Shown: one piece after another, positions 42,801 through 51,406 of the stretch | Position numbering within the stretch: position 1 is the first letter of the stretch | How the letters are laid out: every line of letters begins with the position of its first letter | NCBI GenBank assembly: GCA_020199995.1 | Contig: JAIVJM010000012.1 | Coordinates: forward strand, 1-64,000 | Direction: 5' to 3' | DNA: 64,000 nucleotides | Source of the DNA: Acidobacteriota bacterium | Lineage (GTDB): Bacteria; Acidobacteriota; Blastocatellia; Pyrinomonadales; Pyrinomonadaceae | The notes under the pieces: generated by a model | Database searches by the model: none | What the model was told of the DNA's origin: nothing | What the model saw: only the letters and a program-made list of their open reading frames with translations | Position numbers and translations under genes: made by a program

Positions 42801-44951
42801 ATGAAGAGATTTTTTAACTACTCGATAATGCTGGCGCTCGCCGCGTCTTCGCTCGCGGGGCCGCTCATGGCGCAGGAACGTGGGCGGAGCAGGCCGGCGC
42901 GCCCGCAGACGACGCGGACGAGGCCGACGCCGACGCCCGCCCCGCTGCCCACGCCGCCGCCGCCCGTGACCATCGCCGAGACCCCGCTCGCGCCCGGCGC
43001 GCGCGCGCGCTTCGACGTCACCAACTACCGCGTCGAGGCCGAACTGACGCCGGGGCAGAACTTCCTCGCCGCCTCCGGCGACGTGACCTTCACGCCGCTC
43101 GACAACACGCGCACCGTGGTCTTCGAGCTTAACGGCTCGCTCAAGATCGAGGGCATCGAGCGCAACGGCAAGCCCCTCACGAACTTCGTGCAGGATCAGG
43201 CCGGTCTCGACAACATCGGGCCGCACGTCCGCATTGACCTCGGCGAGGTGGTCGCCGCCGGACAGCCGCAGATGCTGCGCTTCCGCTGGAGCGGCGCGCT
43301 TGTCACGCCGGAGGGCGGGCCGCTCGCGACCAAGCGTTTGGCCTACGTCGGCTCCGACGTCTCGTACCTGCTCTACGCCGCGCGCTGGTTCCCCTTCCAT
43401 GAGTACGCCGCCGACCGCGCGACTTCCGAGTTCACGATGACCGTGCCTGTGGGCTACGAGGTGGCGGGCGCGAGCGACGAGGCGGTCGCCGCGCAGTCGC
43501 GCGCCGCCGGCAAACAGAGCTTCCGATTCGTGCAGCGCCAGCCCGCGCTGGTCGGCAACTTCGCCGCCGCGCGCTTTATCACGCGGACGCTCAAGATGAG
43601 CGGCTACGAGCTTTCGTTCTACGTCCAGCCGGGCAACGAGCGGATGATCGAGCCCTACGCGCAGCTCGTCGGCGAGGCGCTCCAGTTCTACACGCAGAAG
43701 TACGGGCAGCCCGCGTTCGGCAACCGCTTCGTCGTCGCGCAGATTGACGACGCGAGCCTCGACGCCTACGCCGCGCCCGGCGTCCAGTTCCTCTCGCCGC
43801 GCTTCTTCAGCGCGGGCCGCCAGACCCCGCTCGACGAAAGGCTCCTGCGCGAAGTCGCCTTTCAGTGGTGGGGTCTCACCGCCGGTCTCAAGTCGTTCGA
43901 CGACGCATGGCTCTCACAAGGGTTGGCTGAGTGGAGCGCCTTCGCCTTCCGCGAGCAGCGGCTGACGGGCGCGGCGCTTGAAACGGCGCAGCGCGACATG
44001 CTCGAGCGCGCGCTGATGTTCGAGCAGGCGGCGTCGGTCTCGCGCGCGCCCTCGACTTTAGATGATCAGTCGGCGGCCTATCAGGCGGTCGTCTTCTACA
44101 AGGGCGCGATGGTCTTCCGCATGCTCCGTGAATCTCTGGGGCCGCAGAAGTTCGACGACCTTTTGCGCCGCTACTTCAAGGATTTCGCCGGGCGCAACGC
44201 CTCGATTGACGACTTCGAGAAGCTGGCCTCGAAGGTGGCGGGCGAGAACATGCGCTACTTCTTCGCGCGCTGGGTCGAAGGGACGGGCGTGCCCGAGTTC
44301 AGCGCCGAGTATCAAATCATCCGCACGCGCTCGGGGAAATTCCGCGCGCGCGGCACGGTCAAGCAGAACGTCGAGAATTTGCGCCTCCCCGTCGAGGTCA
44401 GGCTGAGGGCCGAGGGCGACGACGCGAACACCACCGTCTACATCGCCGACCAGAGCGAGGATTTCGACTTCGAGTCGTCGGGCAAGCCTCTGGAAGTCAT
44501 CATTGACCCGAACCACAAGGTGCTGCACACCTCGGACGAGCTGAGAGTCTCCATCGTCGCGCGGCGCGGGCTCGAACTGTTCCGCGAGGGGCAGTATCTC
44601 GAAGCGCAGCGACAGCTCGAAGAGGCCCTCAAGCTCGACAAGTCGAACTCGTGGGTCTACTACAACCTCGGGCTCATCTACCTCGAACAGCGCAACTACG
44701 ACCCGGCGATTGACAATTTCAAGGCGGCGCTGACGGGCACTCTCCGGCCCTCTTGGATCGAGGCGTGGGCGCACATCAAGATGGGCAACGCCTACGACGC
44801 CAAGGGCGACCGCCCGCGCGCCGTCAACGAGTACAAGAAGGCCGTCGAGTCCGGCATTGACTTCGACAACGCGCAGAAGACCGCGAACAACTACATCGAG
44901 ACCCCCTACGACCCGAAGGCCGTCACGGCCCAGAGCGGCGCGAGCGAGTAG
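42801..44951 (+). CDS. degenerate M1-peptidase-like protein with TPR tail
   Basis: 716 residues: signal (about 1-24), a Pro/Thr linker, an M1 N-terminal beta-domain (FDVTNYRVEAELTPGQNFLA), a catalytic-type domain, and a C-terminal TPR region (from about residue 590: FREGQYLEAQRQLEEALK, NYDPAIDNFKAAL). The expected HExxH-x18-E reads REVAF (about residue 349) and Q (about 372, LSQGLAEW), so both zinc histidines and the distal Glu are gone while the first Glu remains. Activity is unlikely. A strong terminator follows at 44979-45014. Confidence 0.82.
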   Translation: MKRFFNYSIMLALAASSLAGPLMAQERGRSRPARPQTTRTRPTPTPAPLPTPPPPVTIAETPLAPGARARFDVTNYRVEAELTPGQNFLAASGDVTFTPLDNTRTVVFELNGSLKIEGIERNGKPLTNFVQDQAGLDNIGPHVRIDLGEVVAAGQPQMLRFRWSGALVTPEGGPLATKRLAYVGSDVSYLLYAARWFPFHEYAADRATSEFTMTVPVGYEVAGASDEAVAAQSRAAGKQSFRFVQRQPALVGNFAAARFITRTLKMSGYELSFYVQPGNERMIEPYAQLVGEALQFYTQKYGQPAFGNRFVVAQIDDASLDAYAAPGVQFLSPRFFSAGRQTPLDERLLREVAFQWWGLTAGLKSFDDAWLSQGLAEWSAFAFREQRLTGAALETAQRDMLERALMFEQAASVSRAPSTLDDQSAAYQAVVFYKGAMVFRMLRESLGPQKFDDLLRRYFKDFAGRNASIDDFEKLASKVAGENMRYFFARWVEGTGVPEFSAEYQIIRTRSGKFRARGTVKQNVENLRLPVEVRLRAEGDDANTTVYIADQSEDFDFESSGKPLEVIIDPNHKVLHTSDELRVSIVARRGLELFREGQYLEAQRQLEEALKLDKSNSWVYYNLGLIYLEQRNYDPAIDNFKAALTGTLRPSWIEAWAHIKMGNAYDAKGDRPRAVNEYKKAVESGIDFDNAQKTANNYIETPYDPKAVTAQSGASE

Positions 44952-44978
44952 CCTCCGGTCACAGCCCCGAAACTCGAA

Positions 44979-45014
44979 AGACCGCCCTCTCTCAATGGTC
45001 AGAGAGGGCGGTCT
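44979..45014 (+). terminator. Rho-independent terminator
   Basis: Arms 44979-44992 and 45001-45014 are perfect 14-bp complements with an 8-nt loop, followed by GAATTTTT on the plus strand. It ends the M1-like gene and may also serve lpxI from the other side. Confidence 0.85.
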
Positions 45015-45047
45015 GAATTTTTGCGCGAGGCGCGGCCTCCGGGCTGC

Positions 45048-45854
45048 TCAGGCGTGCGGGGCGGCGACGACCGCGATGCGTTGACGGTCGGCGAGCGCGC
45101 GCATCTCCGCCCGGTCGAACATGAGCGTCTTGCCAGCCGTGATGCAGAGGCAGGTGGCGCCCGCCTCGACCATCGCCTCGATGGTGGGGACGCCGACTAC
45201 CGGCACATCGAAGCGCATGTCCTGATTGGGCTTCGCGACCTTGACGACGACGAGTCGCCCGCGCGCGAGCGCGCCCGCGCGCAGTACGCAGGCGTCCGTG
45301 CCCTCCATCGCTTCGACGGCGACGCAGGCGCGCGCCCGCACGACGATGGTCTGCCCCAAGTCGAGCCGCGCGATCTCGCGTGCGACTTCCAGACCGTACT
45401 CGACGTCGCTGCGCTCGCGCTCGTTCGGCGCGCGGCGCGAGAGGACGCCCTCGGCGGGCAGCTGGTCTTGGAGAAAGAAGGTCGAGTCAATCAGCTCTAT
45501 CCCTTCGCGCGCGAGTTCCGCGGCGACCCCGCCGATGAGCGCGTCCGTGTTGCGGCGCGGGAGGCTGATGAGCATCTTGAGCATCCGCACGTCGGGCAGC
45601 GCGCCGCTGAAAATCTGGACGTGCTTGACCTGCCCTGCCATTATCGCCTTCTCCACGCCCTCGCGCTTGAAGAAGCGGATCATCTTGCCCAACTGCCCGA
45701 TGCCGATCCACGTCAGGCTCTCGGCAACTTTTTCAATCGCCGGGTCGGTCTCTTCCCGTATCGCCGCGACCGCCAGAGACACGCCCGCGCGCCGCGCTCC
45801 TTTGAGCACGAGGAAAGGAAACTTGCCGTTGCCCGCGATCAAGCCGTAACGCAT
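45048..45854 (-). CDS. lpxI: UDP-2,3-diacylglucosamine pyrophosphatase LpxI
   Basis: Cleaves UDP-2,3-diacylglucosamine to lipid X in lipid A synthesis, replacing LpxH. Family features include GLIAGNGKFPFLVLKGAR at the start, IGQLGKMIRFFKREGV, DSTFFLQDQLPAEGVL and the C-terminal PVVGVPTIEAMVEAGATCL. Length (268) is normal. It is the last gene of the envelope cluster after lpxA; a heptamer array fills the 86-bp gap. Confidence 0.92.
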   Translation of the reverse strand: MRYGLIAGNGKFPFLVLKGARRAGVSLAVAAIREETDPAIEKVAESLTWIGIGQLGKMIRFFKREGVEKAIMAGQVKHVQIFSGALPDVRMLKMLISLPRRNTDALIGGVAAELAREGIELIDSTFFLQDQLPAEGVLSRRAPNERERSDVEYGLEVAREIARLDLGQTIVVRARACVAVEAMEGTDACVLRAGALARGRLVVVKVAKPNQDMRFDVPVVGVPTIEAMVEAGATCLCITAGKTLMFDRAEMRALADRQRIAVVAAPHA

Positions 45855-45860
45855 AAGAAA

Positions 45861-45939
45861 GTGAGCAGTGAGCAGTGAGCAGTGAGCAGTGAGCAGAAAA
45901 GACAGAAAAACTGCTTACTGCTTACGGCTCACTGCTCAC
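45861..45939. repeat. heptamer inverted repeat (GTGAGCA type) between lpxA and lpxI
   Basis: Left arm 45861-45896 has five GTGAGCA units. Right arm 45911-45939 has facing units (as GTGAGCA, GTGAGCC, GTAAGCA, GTAAGCA), so unit variants are not strictly mirrored here. It lies 1 bp from the lpxA stop and 6 bp from the lpxI ATG. Confidence 0.85.
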
Positions 45940-45940
45940 T

Positions 45941-46720
45941 TCATTTGACCACGCCGCGCTTCGAGGTTTCGATGAAGCGGACGAGTTCTTCGACCTCCGG
46001 CGTGCCGCGCAGTTCCTCGCGGATCGCCGAGAGCGCCTGCGTGGTATTGAGCTTTGAAGAGAGCAGGAGGCGGAAGGCGTGGTGCAGGGCGTCAATGGTC
46101 TCCTGCGGGTAGTCGCGCCGCTTCATCCCCGTGGTGTTGAGGCCATAGCACTTCGCGTGGTTGCCGACCGTGAGCGCGTAGGGGAGCGCATCCTTGACGA
46201 CCACCGAGTAGCCGCCGACGTAGGCCTCCCGACCGACGCGGCAGAATTGGTGGACGCCCGAGTAAGCGCCGATGTTCGCGCCGTCCGAGACTTCGACGTG
46301 GCCGGCGAGCGTCGCCGCGTTCGCCATGATGACGCGGTCGCCGAGCAGGCAGTCGTGCGCGACGTGCGCCTGCGCCATGATGAGGCAATCGTCGCCGATC
46401 TCGGTCAGCATCCCGCCGCCCTCGGTTCCCCGGTGGACGGTGACGAACTCGCGGAGCCGGCAGCGGCGTCCGACGCGCGTCTCGGCGGGCTCGCCACGGT
46501 ACTTCAGGTCCTGCGAGGCAAGCCCCACCGAGACGAACGGGAAGACGTGCGTCTCGTCGCCGATCGAGGTGCGCCCGTCCAAAACGCAGTGCGACTCTAG
46601 GCGCACGCGCGCGCCGAGCCGCACCTCTTCGCCGACCGTGCAGTAAGGCCCGACGTAGGAGCCGTCGCCGATCTCGGCGCGCGGGCTGACGATGGCCGAA
46701 GGATGAATCGTGACAGACAT
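45941..46720 (-). CDS. lpxA: UDP-N-acetylglucosamine acyltransferase LpxA
   Basis: Catalyses the first acylation of UDP-GlcNAc in lipid A synthesis. It is a left-handed beta-helix of hexapeptide repeats (IHPSAIVSPRAEIGDGSYVG onward), with AHDCLLGDRVIMANAATLAGH and VHQFCRVGREAYVGG around the active site, and a helical C-terminal part. ATG 46720 was chosen over TTG 46729. No clear Shine-Dalgarno is seen, as the space upstream is repeat. It follows fabZ in an order typical of Gram-negative envelope clusters. Confidence 0.93.
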   Translation of the reverse strand: MSVTIHPSAIVSPRAEIGDGSYVGPYCTVGEEVRLGARVRLESHCVLDGRTSIGDETHVFPFVSVGLASQDLKYRGEPAETRVGRRCRLREFVTVHRGTEGGGMLTEIGDDCLIMAQAHVAHDCLLGDRVIMANAATLAGHVEVSDGANIGAYSGVHQFCRVGREAYVGGYSVVVKDALPYALTVGNHAKCYGLNTTGMKRRDYPQETIDALHHAFRLLLSSKLNTTQALSAIREELRGTPEVEELVRFIETSKRGVVK

Positions 46721-46730
46721 TAGAATCAAT

Positions 46731-46829
46731 TAAGGCAAAAGGTAAAAGGTAAAAGGCAAAAGTGAAAGAGCAAACCGCTCAGGAGCGCCTCCCTCGTTTT
46801 TGCCTTTTGCCTTTTACCTTTTGCCTTTC
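46731..46829. repeat. heptamer inverted repeat (AAAAGGY type) between fabZ and lpxA
   Basis: Left arm 46732-46762 has AAAAGGC/AAAAGGT units. Right arm 46797-46829 faces it with the same word. The loop is 34 nt with a GAGCGCC segment. It abuts the fabZ stop. Confidence 0.85.
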
Positions 46830-47280
46830 ATTTGACGGCGTCCCGGTCGGTGATGATGCTCATGATGTCGGCTTCGGCGGCGAGCTGGCCGTCGACGTGC
46901 GCCTCGCCGTGCATGCGCTGGACGCGAGAGCCGACGCGCGTGGGCGTGACGGTCAAGATCAGAGTGTCTCCGGGGACGACGGGGCGGCGGAAGCGCGCGT
47001 TGTCGATGCCGCTGAAGAGGACGAGCTTGCGCTCGCGGTTCTCGATCTGCTGGAGGGCGTAGACGGCCCCGACCTGCGCCATCGCCTCGACGATGAGGAC
47101 GCCGGGCATGACGGGCGCGCCGGGGAAGTGACCCTCAAAAAAATGCTCGTTGATCGTCACCTGCTTGACGCCGACGATGCGCGTCTCGGGCGTAATCTCG
47201 ATGATGCGGTCAACCAGAAGGAAGGGGTAGCGGTGCGGCAGAATCCGCTGGATGTCGAGCGTGTCGAGAACCGTTTCCAT
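46828..47280 (-). CDS. fabZ: 3-hydroxyacyl-ACP dehydratase FabZ
   Basis: Dehydrates 3-hydroxyacyl-ACP in fatty-acid elongation and controls supply to LpxA. It has the hotdog fold with catalytic His in PHRYPFLLVDRI and the motif EHFFEGHFPGAPVMPGVLIV, the Glu partner nearby, and FSGIDNARFRRPVVPGD. From ATG 47280 it is 150 residues, normal. The longer frame to 47391 reads the repeat and is not used. It lies between ompH and lpxA. Confidence 0.93.
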   Translation of the reverse strand: METVLDTLDIQRILPHRYPFLLVDRIIEITPETRIVGVKQVTINEHFFEGHFPGAPVMPGVLIVEAMAQVGAVYALQQIENRERKLVLFSGIDNARFRRPVVPGDTLILTVTPTRVGSRVQRMHGEAHVDGQLAAEADIMSIITDRDAVK

Positions 47281-47287
47281 AGCAAAA

Positions 47288-47408
47288 GGCCGTGAACCGT
47301 AAACCGTGACGGGTGACAGATCAAAAGCCGTGAACCGTAAACCATGACGGGTGACAGGAGAAAGACGAGTTCTTCTCCTGTCACCCGTCACGGTTTACGG
47401 TTCACGGC
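47288..47408. repeat. three-copy heptamer hairpin (CCGTRAA type) between ompH and fabZ
   Basis: Two left copies (47288-47319 and 47327-47362) share CCGTGAACCGTAAACC then RTGACGGGTGACAG. The right arm (47373-47408) complements the second over 36 nt with one mismatch; the first copy, which lacks that mismatch, could compete for pairing. It fills the whole gap. Confidence 0.88.
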
Positions 47409-47410
47409 TC

Positions 47411-48061
47411 TTAGCGGTTGGCCGGCGTGCTGGTCGAGGCGGTGGCCGGGTTGCGCTGGTTGTAGTCGGCGATGAAGGCGGGCGTGAGGTCGAGGCCGTC
47501 GTTGACGACGAACATCACCTCGCCCATCTTGCTGACGTCGAAGATGACCGTCACGCCACGCGTCTTGGCGAACGCCTGAAGCGCGGTGCCGATATCCTGA
47601 TAGACGGGCTGGGTCACGTCGCGCAGGCGCTTCTGGTAGGCGCGCTGCGCGTCCTGCGACCTGCGCTCGATGTCGTTCTTCAGCGTCTCGGCCTGATCGG
47701 CCTTCGCGGCCAGAGCCTTCTGGTCGGCGACGTTTTTGGTCGCCTCGATGTCCTTGAGAATCTGGTCGTACTGCCCGCGCAGTCTCTGAAGCTCGTCGCT
47801 GCGCGGCTTGAACTCGTTGTTGACGACGTTGAAGGCGTTGACGAGACGGGTGATGCCCGACTTCGGGTCGGCGAAGGCTTCGGTGTCGATGATCGCGATC
47901 TTGCCCTCGACGGGGTTGCCGCCCGGAGCACCGCCCGGCGTGGTGGCGGGCCTCTGCGGGGCGGGCGCAGCCGGGCGTCCGGCTGCGGGTTGCGCGCTGA
48001 CGGAGAGCGCGGTCAGGGCCGCGAACGCGGCGGCGGCGGCGATGTTGCGAATGAGTTTCAT
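47411..48061 (-). CDS. OmpH/Skp-family periplasmic chaperone
   Basis: Exported protein (signal to about residue 24, VSAQ), with a Pro/Ala linker and the OmpH core: GKIAIIDTEAFADPKSGITR, then a charged coiled coil (SDELQRLRGQYDQILKDIEA through about residue 135), and GVTVIFDVSKMGEVMFVVN. Skp-type chaperones hold outer-membrane proteins during transit. ATG 48061 gives 216 residues, normal. Its place right after bamA fits that role. Confidence 0.85.
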   Translation of the reverse strand: MKLIRNIAAAAAFAALTALSVSAQPAAGRPAAPAPQRPATTPGGAPGGNPVEGKIAIIDTEAFADPKSGITRLVNAFNVVNNEFKPRSDELQRLRGQYDQILKDIEATKNVADQKALAAKADQAETLKNDIERRSQDAQRAYQKRLRDVTQPVYQDIGTALQAFAKTRGVTVIFDVSKMGEVMFVVNDGLDLTPAFIADYNQRNPATASTSTPANR

Positions 48062-48160
48062 GTCTTTCTTGTACTGCTCCTTCAAAAGTCAAAGGGACGC
48101 GCCGCACGTCGGTTTCAACCTGAATGGGATGGCGCTCTCCCGTAGTTTAATACTGGACGA

Positions 48161-51067
48161 TCAGAAAGTCCGCCCGATGCTGAACCGGAAGAGGCTCCTT
48201 TTCTCTCCCAGAACCGCGACCCGTGCGTTCGGATTATAGGCGTAAATGAAGCGAAACGGCACGTTGACGACCGGCAGTTGGATGCGCAACTCGCCCCCGA
48301 CGCTGGATCGGTAGTCGCCGAATTTCGAAAAAAGGCTCTGCGACAGACGCGCCACCGTGTTGGTCTGCGCCTCGCCCCTGAGGAAGACGGGCTGGACGCC
48401 GAAGGGGAGGCCCGTCACCGGGTCGGTCGGCCCGACCCGCCGTAGATTCTCGAACTGCTCCTGCGTCAGGAGCCGGTCGCCCGTGACGAGCAGCGCGCCC
48501 GAAATAGGCGAGGCCGCGAGCTGCGGGTTGCGTCGCCGGGCGAGCGCCGTCAAGCCCCCGAGGCTCGACAGGAAAGGCAGGTCGCCGAGGAACTGGGTCG
48601 AGAAAGTCTGGTCGCCGGACGTGCGCAGGTTGAAGGCCGTACCGATGTCGGCGAAGGCCGCGAGCGTGATGGGGCCGAAGATGGGGACGCGGTACTCGAA
48701 GTTGCCGAGCAGTTGCGTGTCGCCGCCGAGGAGGCGGAACTGGCGGTCAATGAGCAGGCTATTGGAGCCCGTCGCACCGGTGAAGGTGCCGAGGTCTCTC
48801 AGTTGCCCGCGCAGCGTTTCGGAGATTCCGGCGACCGGCGTGATGTCTCCCGCGACGTTGTTCGTGACCTGCACGTTCTGCGACGAGACGAACACTTCGA
48901 GCGGCACAAGCGGGCCGATGGAGCGCACGTTGTAGCCGCGAATCGAGAACTCGTCGCCGAGGTAGAAGGGCTGGTAAGTGCGCACGTCGCCGCCGATGCC
49001 GGCGAGCGCCATCTGGAGCGTGAGCTGCTGCCCCGCCGTCGGGTCAATCGAGGCGTTGCGCGTGTCGTAGACTAAAGTCGGCGTGAGGCGGCTCGTGGTG
49101 ATGTTCGGCTGGTCGAAGACCCTCGGGATGAAGTTAGCCTGATCGCCCGACTCGTTGACCGGCGGGTCCGCGATGGAGGAGCGCGAGATCGAATACGAGA
49201 GGCCGATGCGCGAGGCGCGCGCGATCTGGATGAGGCGGCGCGAGCGCGGTCGCCAGAACTCGGAGAGCGGCGAGCTGGCGAAGAGCGAAGCGCCCGTCGT
49301 GGTCTGCGTGAAGAGGTTCTCTTCGCTCGCGTTGAGAAAGTCGAACTGGTTGCCGAACGCGCCGCCGATGGCCTCGACATTCTGCGAGAGGATCGTGCCC
49401 TCGCCGAAGAACTTGCGCGACTCGGTGAAGAGCGAGAAGCCGACCGTGATCGGGCGGTCTTTGATGTACGGCTCGGTGAACGAGAAGAGGATTGACTTCT
49501 GCCGGTTGCCGAAGGCGAACTGGAACGAGAGCGACTCGCCGCGGCCCAGAAGGTTGTTGGTCGAGTAGTCGAGCCCGAAGAACGAGCCGCCGACGCCCGA
49601 GAGTCCGCCGTTGAAGGCGATCTGGTTGCGCCCGCGCTCGGTCACGCGGAGGTTGATGTCCAGCTCGCCGCGCTCCTCGTCGGTGCGCAGCTCCGCGTCC
49701 TTGTCCTTGTCAATCGGGTCGAAGAAGCCGAGCTGGTTGAGCTTGAGGATCGAGAATTCCCAGAGCGACTTGTCGTAGATGTCGCCCTCGTTGACGGCCA
49801 CCTCGCGCCTCAGCACGTTGTCGCGCGTGAAGGTATTGCCGAGGAACTCAAGGCGGCGCAAGCTGAACTGCTTGCCCTCGGTGATCGTCACCGTGAAGTC
49901 GGCGATGCCCTCCTTCGGGTTCTGCGGGTTGTCCTTGAACGCGGGGGCCACGTCGTACTCGTACTGGACAAAACCCGAGCGGCCGTAGAGCCGGTCGAGG
50001 TCTTCCGAGAGCGCCTTGACGAGCCGCTGGCCGTTGGCGACCTCGCCCGGCGTGAGCCCGATGACCTGACGGATGACCTCCTCGGAGTAGATCGAGTTGC
50101 CTTCGATCTTGATCGTCCCGAGGCGGTAGAGGCGGCCCTCGACGACCGGGACGGTGACGCGCAGGCCCTCGTCAGTCGAGGAGATGATGGGCAGAGGGAG
50201 GATGGGGAAGCCCGTCCGGCGCGGCCCCACGCCCTCGACCTTCGGCTCGCCCGTGCGGGCTTCGAGGTAGCCCTTCGAGCGCATGTAGTTGACGACGTTG
50301 ACGCGGAGGTCGTATTCGAGCTTTTCGAGGTGGAGGATGTCCTGCCCCTTGAAGCGCGAGATGAGGCCCGCCTCTTTGACGAGCTTCATCTGTGAGCGCA
50401 GCTCGCCGTCGGAGAAGACCTGATTGCCGTCGAAATCAACCTCGACGACGCGCACGCGGTCGCCCTCGTCCACCTTGAAGGGGAGCGCCACGGAGGTCAG
50501 CGAAATCTCCTCGGGCTCAACCTCGACGGTCGCGTTTGGGTGGCCCTTCTCGGCCAGCAACTCCTTGATGACGCGGCGGGCGTTGTTGAGCTTGACGGGG
50601 TCGAACGTGGACTCCTTCGAGATGCCGACGCGCTGCTCGCGGAAGGACTTGAGGACATCGGCTTCGGTAACGCTACTCAGCCCCTCGAAGGTGATGTCGC
50701 GGATGACGGGCAGCTCCTTGACCTTGAAGATGACGATGCGCCCGCGCGTGCCCCGCTCGGTCGAGACGCTCGTCTCGGTCTTGTCGAAGAACGGGAGGTT
50801 GAGGAGCGCCTGAAGGTCGCGGCGCACCTGCGCCTCGTTGAAGACGTCGCCCTCGCGCGTCTGGATGTGGTAGAGCACGTCTTCGTCGCGCAGGCGGCGG
50901 TTGCCCTCGATCAAAAGCCGTTCGACCAGTTCCTGCTGCGGCGACGGCGGGGCGGCGGGCTCCTGCGCACGCACCCGCGCCGCCACCACGGGCAGCACGG
51001 GATTGAGGAGCGTCAGACTGCCCAGAAGGGCGGCCACGAGATAAATCCACGGCGCGCGAATTCGCAT
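48161..51067 (-). CDS. bamA: outer-membrane protein assembly factor BamA
   Basis: Inserts beta-barrel proteins into the outer membrane. A signal peptide is followed by several POTRA domains (from IRDITFEGLSSVTEADVLKS and ITEGKQFSLRRLEFLGNTFT), then a large 16-strand-type barrel (ENVSQ-like RGYNVRSIGPLVPLE and ATGSNSLLIDRQFRLLGGD) ending in FRFSIGRTF with a terminal Phe. 968 residues is longer than the E. coli protein, mainly in the barrel loops. It leads the envelope operon with ompH. Confidence 0.93.
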   Translation of the reverse strand: MRIRAPWIYLVAALLGSLTLLNPVLPVVAARVRAQEPAAPPSPQQELVERLLIEGNRRLRDEDVLYHIQTREGDVFNEAQVRRDLQALLNLPFFDKTETSVSTERGTRGRIVIFKVKELPVIRDITFEGLSSVTEADVLKSFREQRVGISKESTFDPVKLNNARRVIKELLAEKGHPNATVEVEPEEISLTSVALPFKVDEGDRVRVVEVDFDGNQVFSDGELRSQMKLVKEAGLISRFKGQDILHLEKLEYDLRVNVVNYMRSKGYLEARTGEPKVEGVGPRRTGFPILPLPIISSTDEGLRVTVPVVEGRLYRLGTIKIEGNSIYSEEVIRQVIGLTPGEVANGQRLVKALSEDLDRLYGRSGFVQYEYDVAPAFKDNPQNPKEGIADFTVTITEGKQFSLRRLEFLGNTFTRDNVLRREVAVNEGDIYDKSLWEFSILKLNQLGFFDPIDKDKDAELRTDEERGELDINLRVTERGRNQIAFNGGLSGVGGSFFGLDYSTNNLLGRGESLSFQFAFGNRQKSILFSFTEPYIKDRPITVGFSLFTESRKFFGEGTILSQNVEAIGGAFGNQFDFLNASEENLFTQTTTGASLFASSPLSEFWRPRSRRLIQIARASRIGLSYSISRSSIADPPVNESGDQANFIPRVFDQPNITTSRLTPTLVYDTRNASIDPTAGQQLTLQMALAGIGGDVRTYQPFYLGDEFSIRGYNVRSIGPLVPLEVFVSSQNVQVTNNVAGDITPVAGISETLRGQLRDLGTFTGATGSNSLLIDRQFRLLGGDTQLLGNFEYRVPIFGPITLAAFADIGTAFNLRTSGDQTFSTQFLGDLPFLSSLGGLTALARRRNPQLAASPISGALLVTGDRLLTQEQFENLRRVGPTDPVTGLPFGVQPVFLRGEAQTNTVARLSQSLFSKFGDYRSSVGGELRIQLPVVNVPFRFIYAYNPNARVAVLGEKRSLFRFSIGRTF

Positions 51068-51279
51068 AAACTTAGTTTTTCGCCTCTAAAGATTACCGAG
51101 TGAATGAATTCCGGGAGACAGAAAAGAAAAACTTCGACGAGCTACTCGTCCGAGCACGGGGTCAGTTCGGCCACGCGCGCGCGAGGGCTACAGCTTTCGG
51201 CGTTCAGGAGAGCTTGGATTCGCCCCGCCCCGCGCCACGTTGCCAAGCAGCCTTGGCCGTCACTCCCGCAAAGTGGCGC

Positions 51280-51308
51280 ATTATACAAGGCAAAGGGAAA
51301 AAGGTAAA
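51280..51308 (-). promoter_or_regulatory. putative bamA promoter with -35 in a repeat arm
   Basis: On the minus strand a perfect TATAAT (51280-51285) follows TTTACC (51303-51308) at exactly 17 bp. The -35 and spacer are the left arm of the AAAAGG-type hairpin. The leader to the ATG would be about 200 nt. Confidence 0.5.
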
Positions 51309-51370
51309 AGGCAAAAGGGCCGTGTCTACAGGCGACTCCTCTTGACTTTTACCTTTTTCCCTTTGCCTTG
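51286..51370. repeat. AAAAGG-type inverted repeat between clpC and bamA
   Basis: Arms 51286-51310 and 51346-51370 are perfect 25-nt complements (GGCAAAGGGAAAAAGGTAAAAG). They lie in the 325-bp clpC-bamA gap, which holds no gene. Confidence 0.85.
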
Positions 51371-51375
51371 TGACT

Positions 51376-51406
51376 TTTTAATTCACTGCTTTTCAGTGAA
51401 TTAAAA
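51376..51406 (-). terminator. hairpin overlapping the clpC stop
   Basis: Arms 51376-51388 and 51394-51406 are perfect 13-bp complements (TTTTAATTCACTG). The right arm encodes the last residues of ClpC and its stop. There is no T tract after it on the minus strand, so termination is uncertain. Confidence 0.5.
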
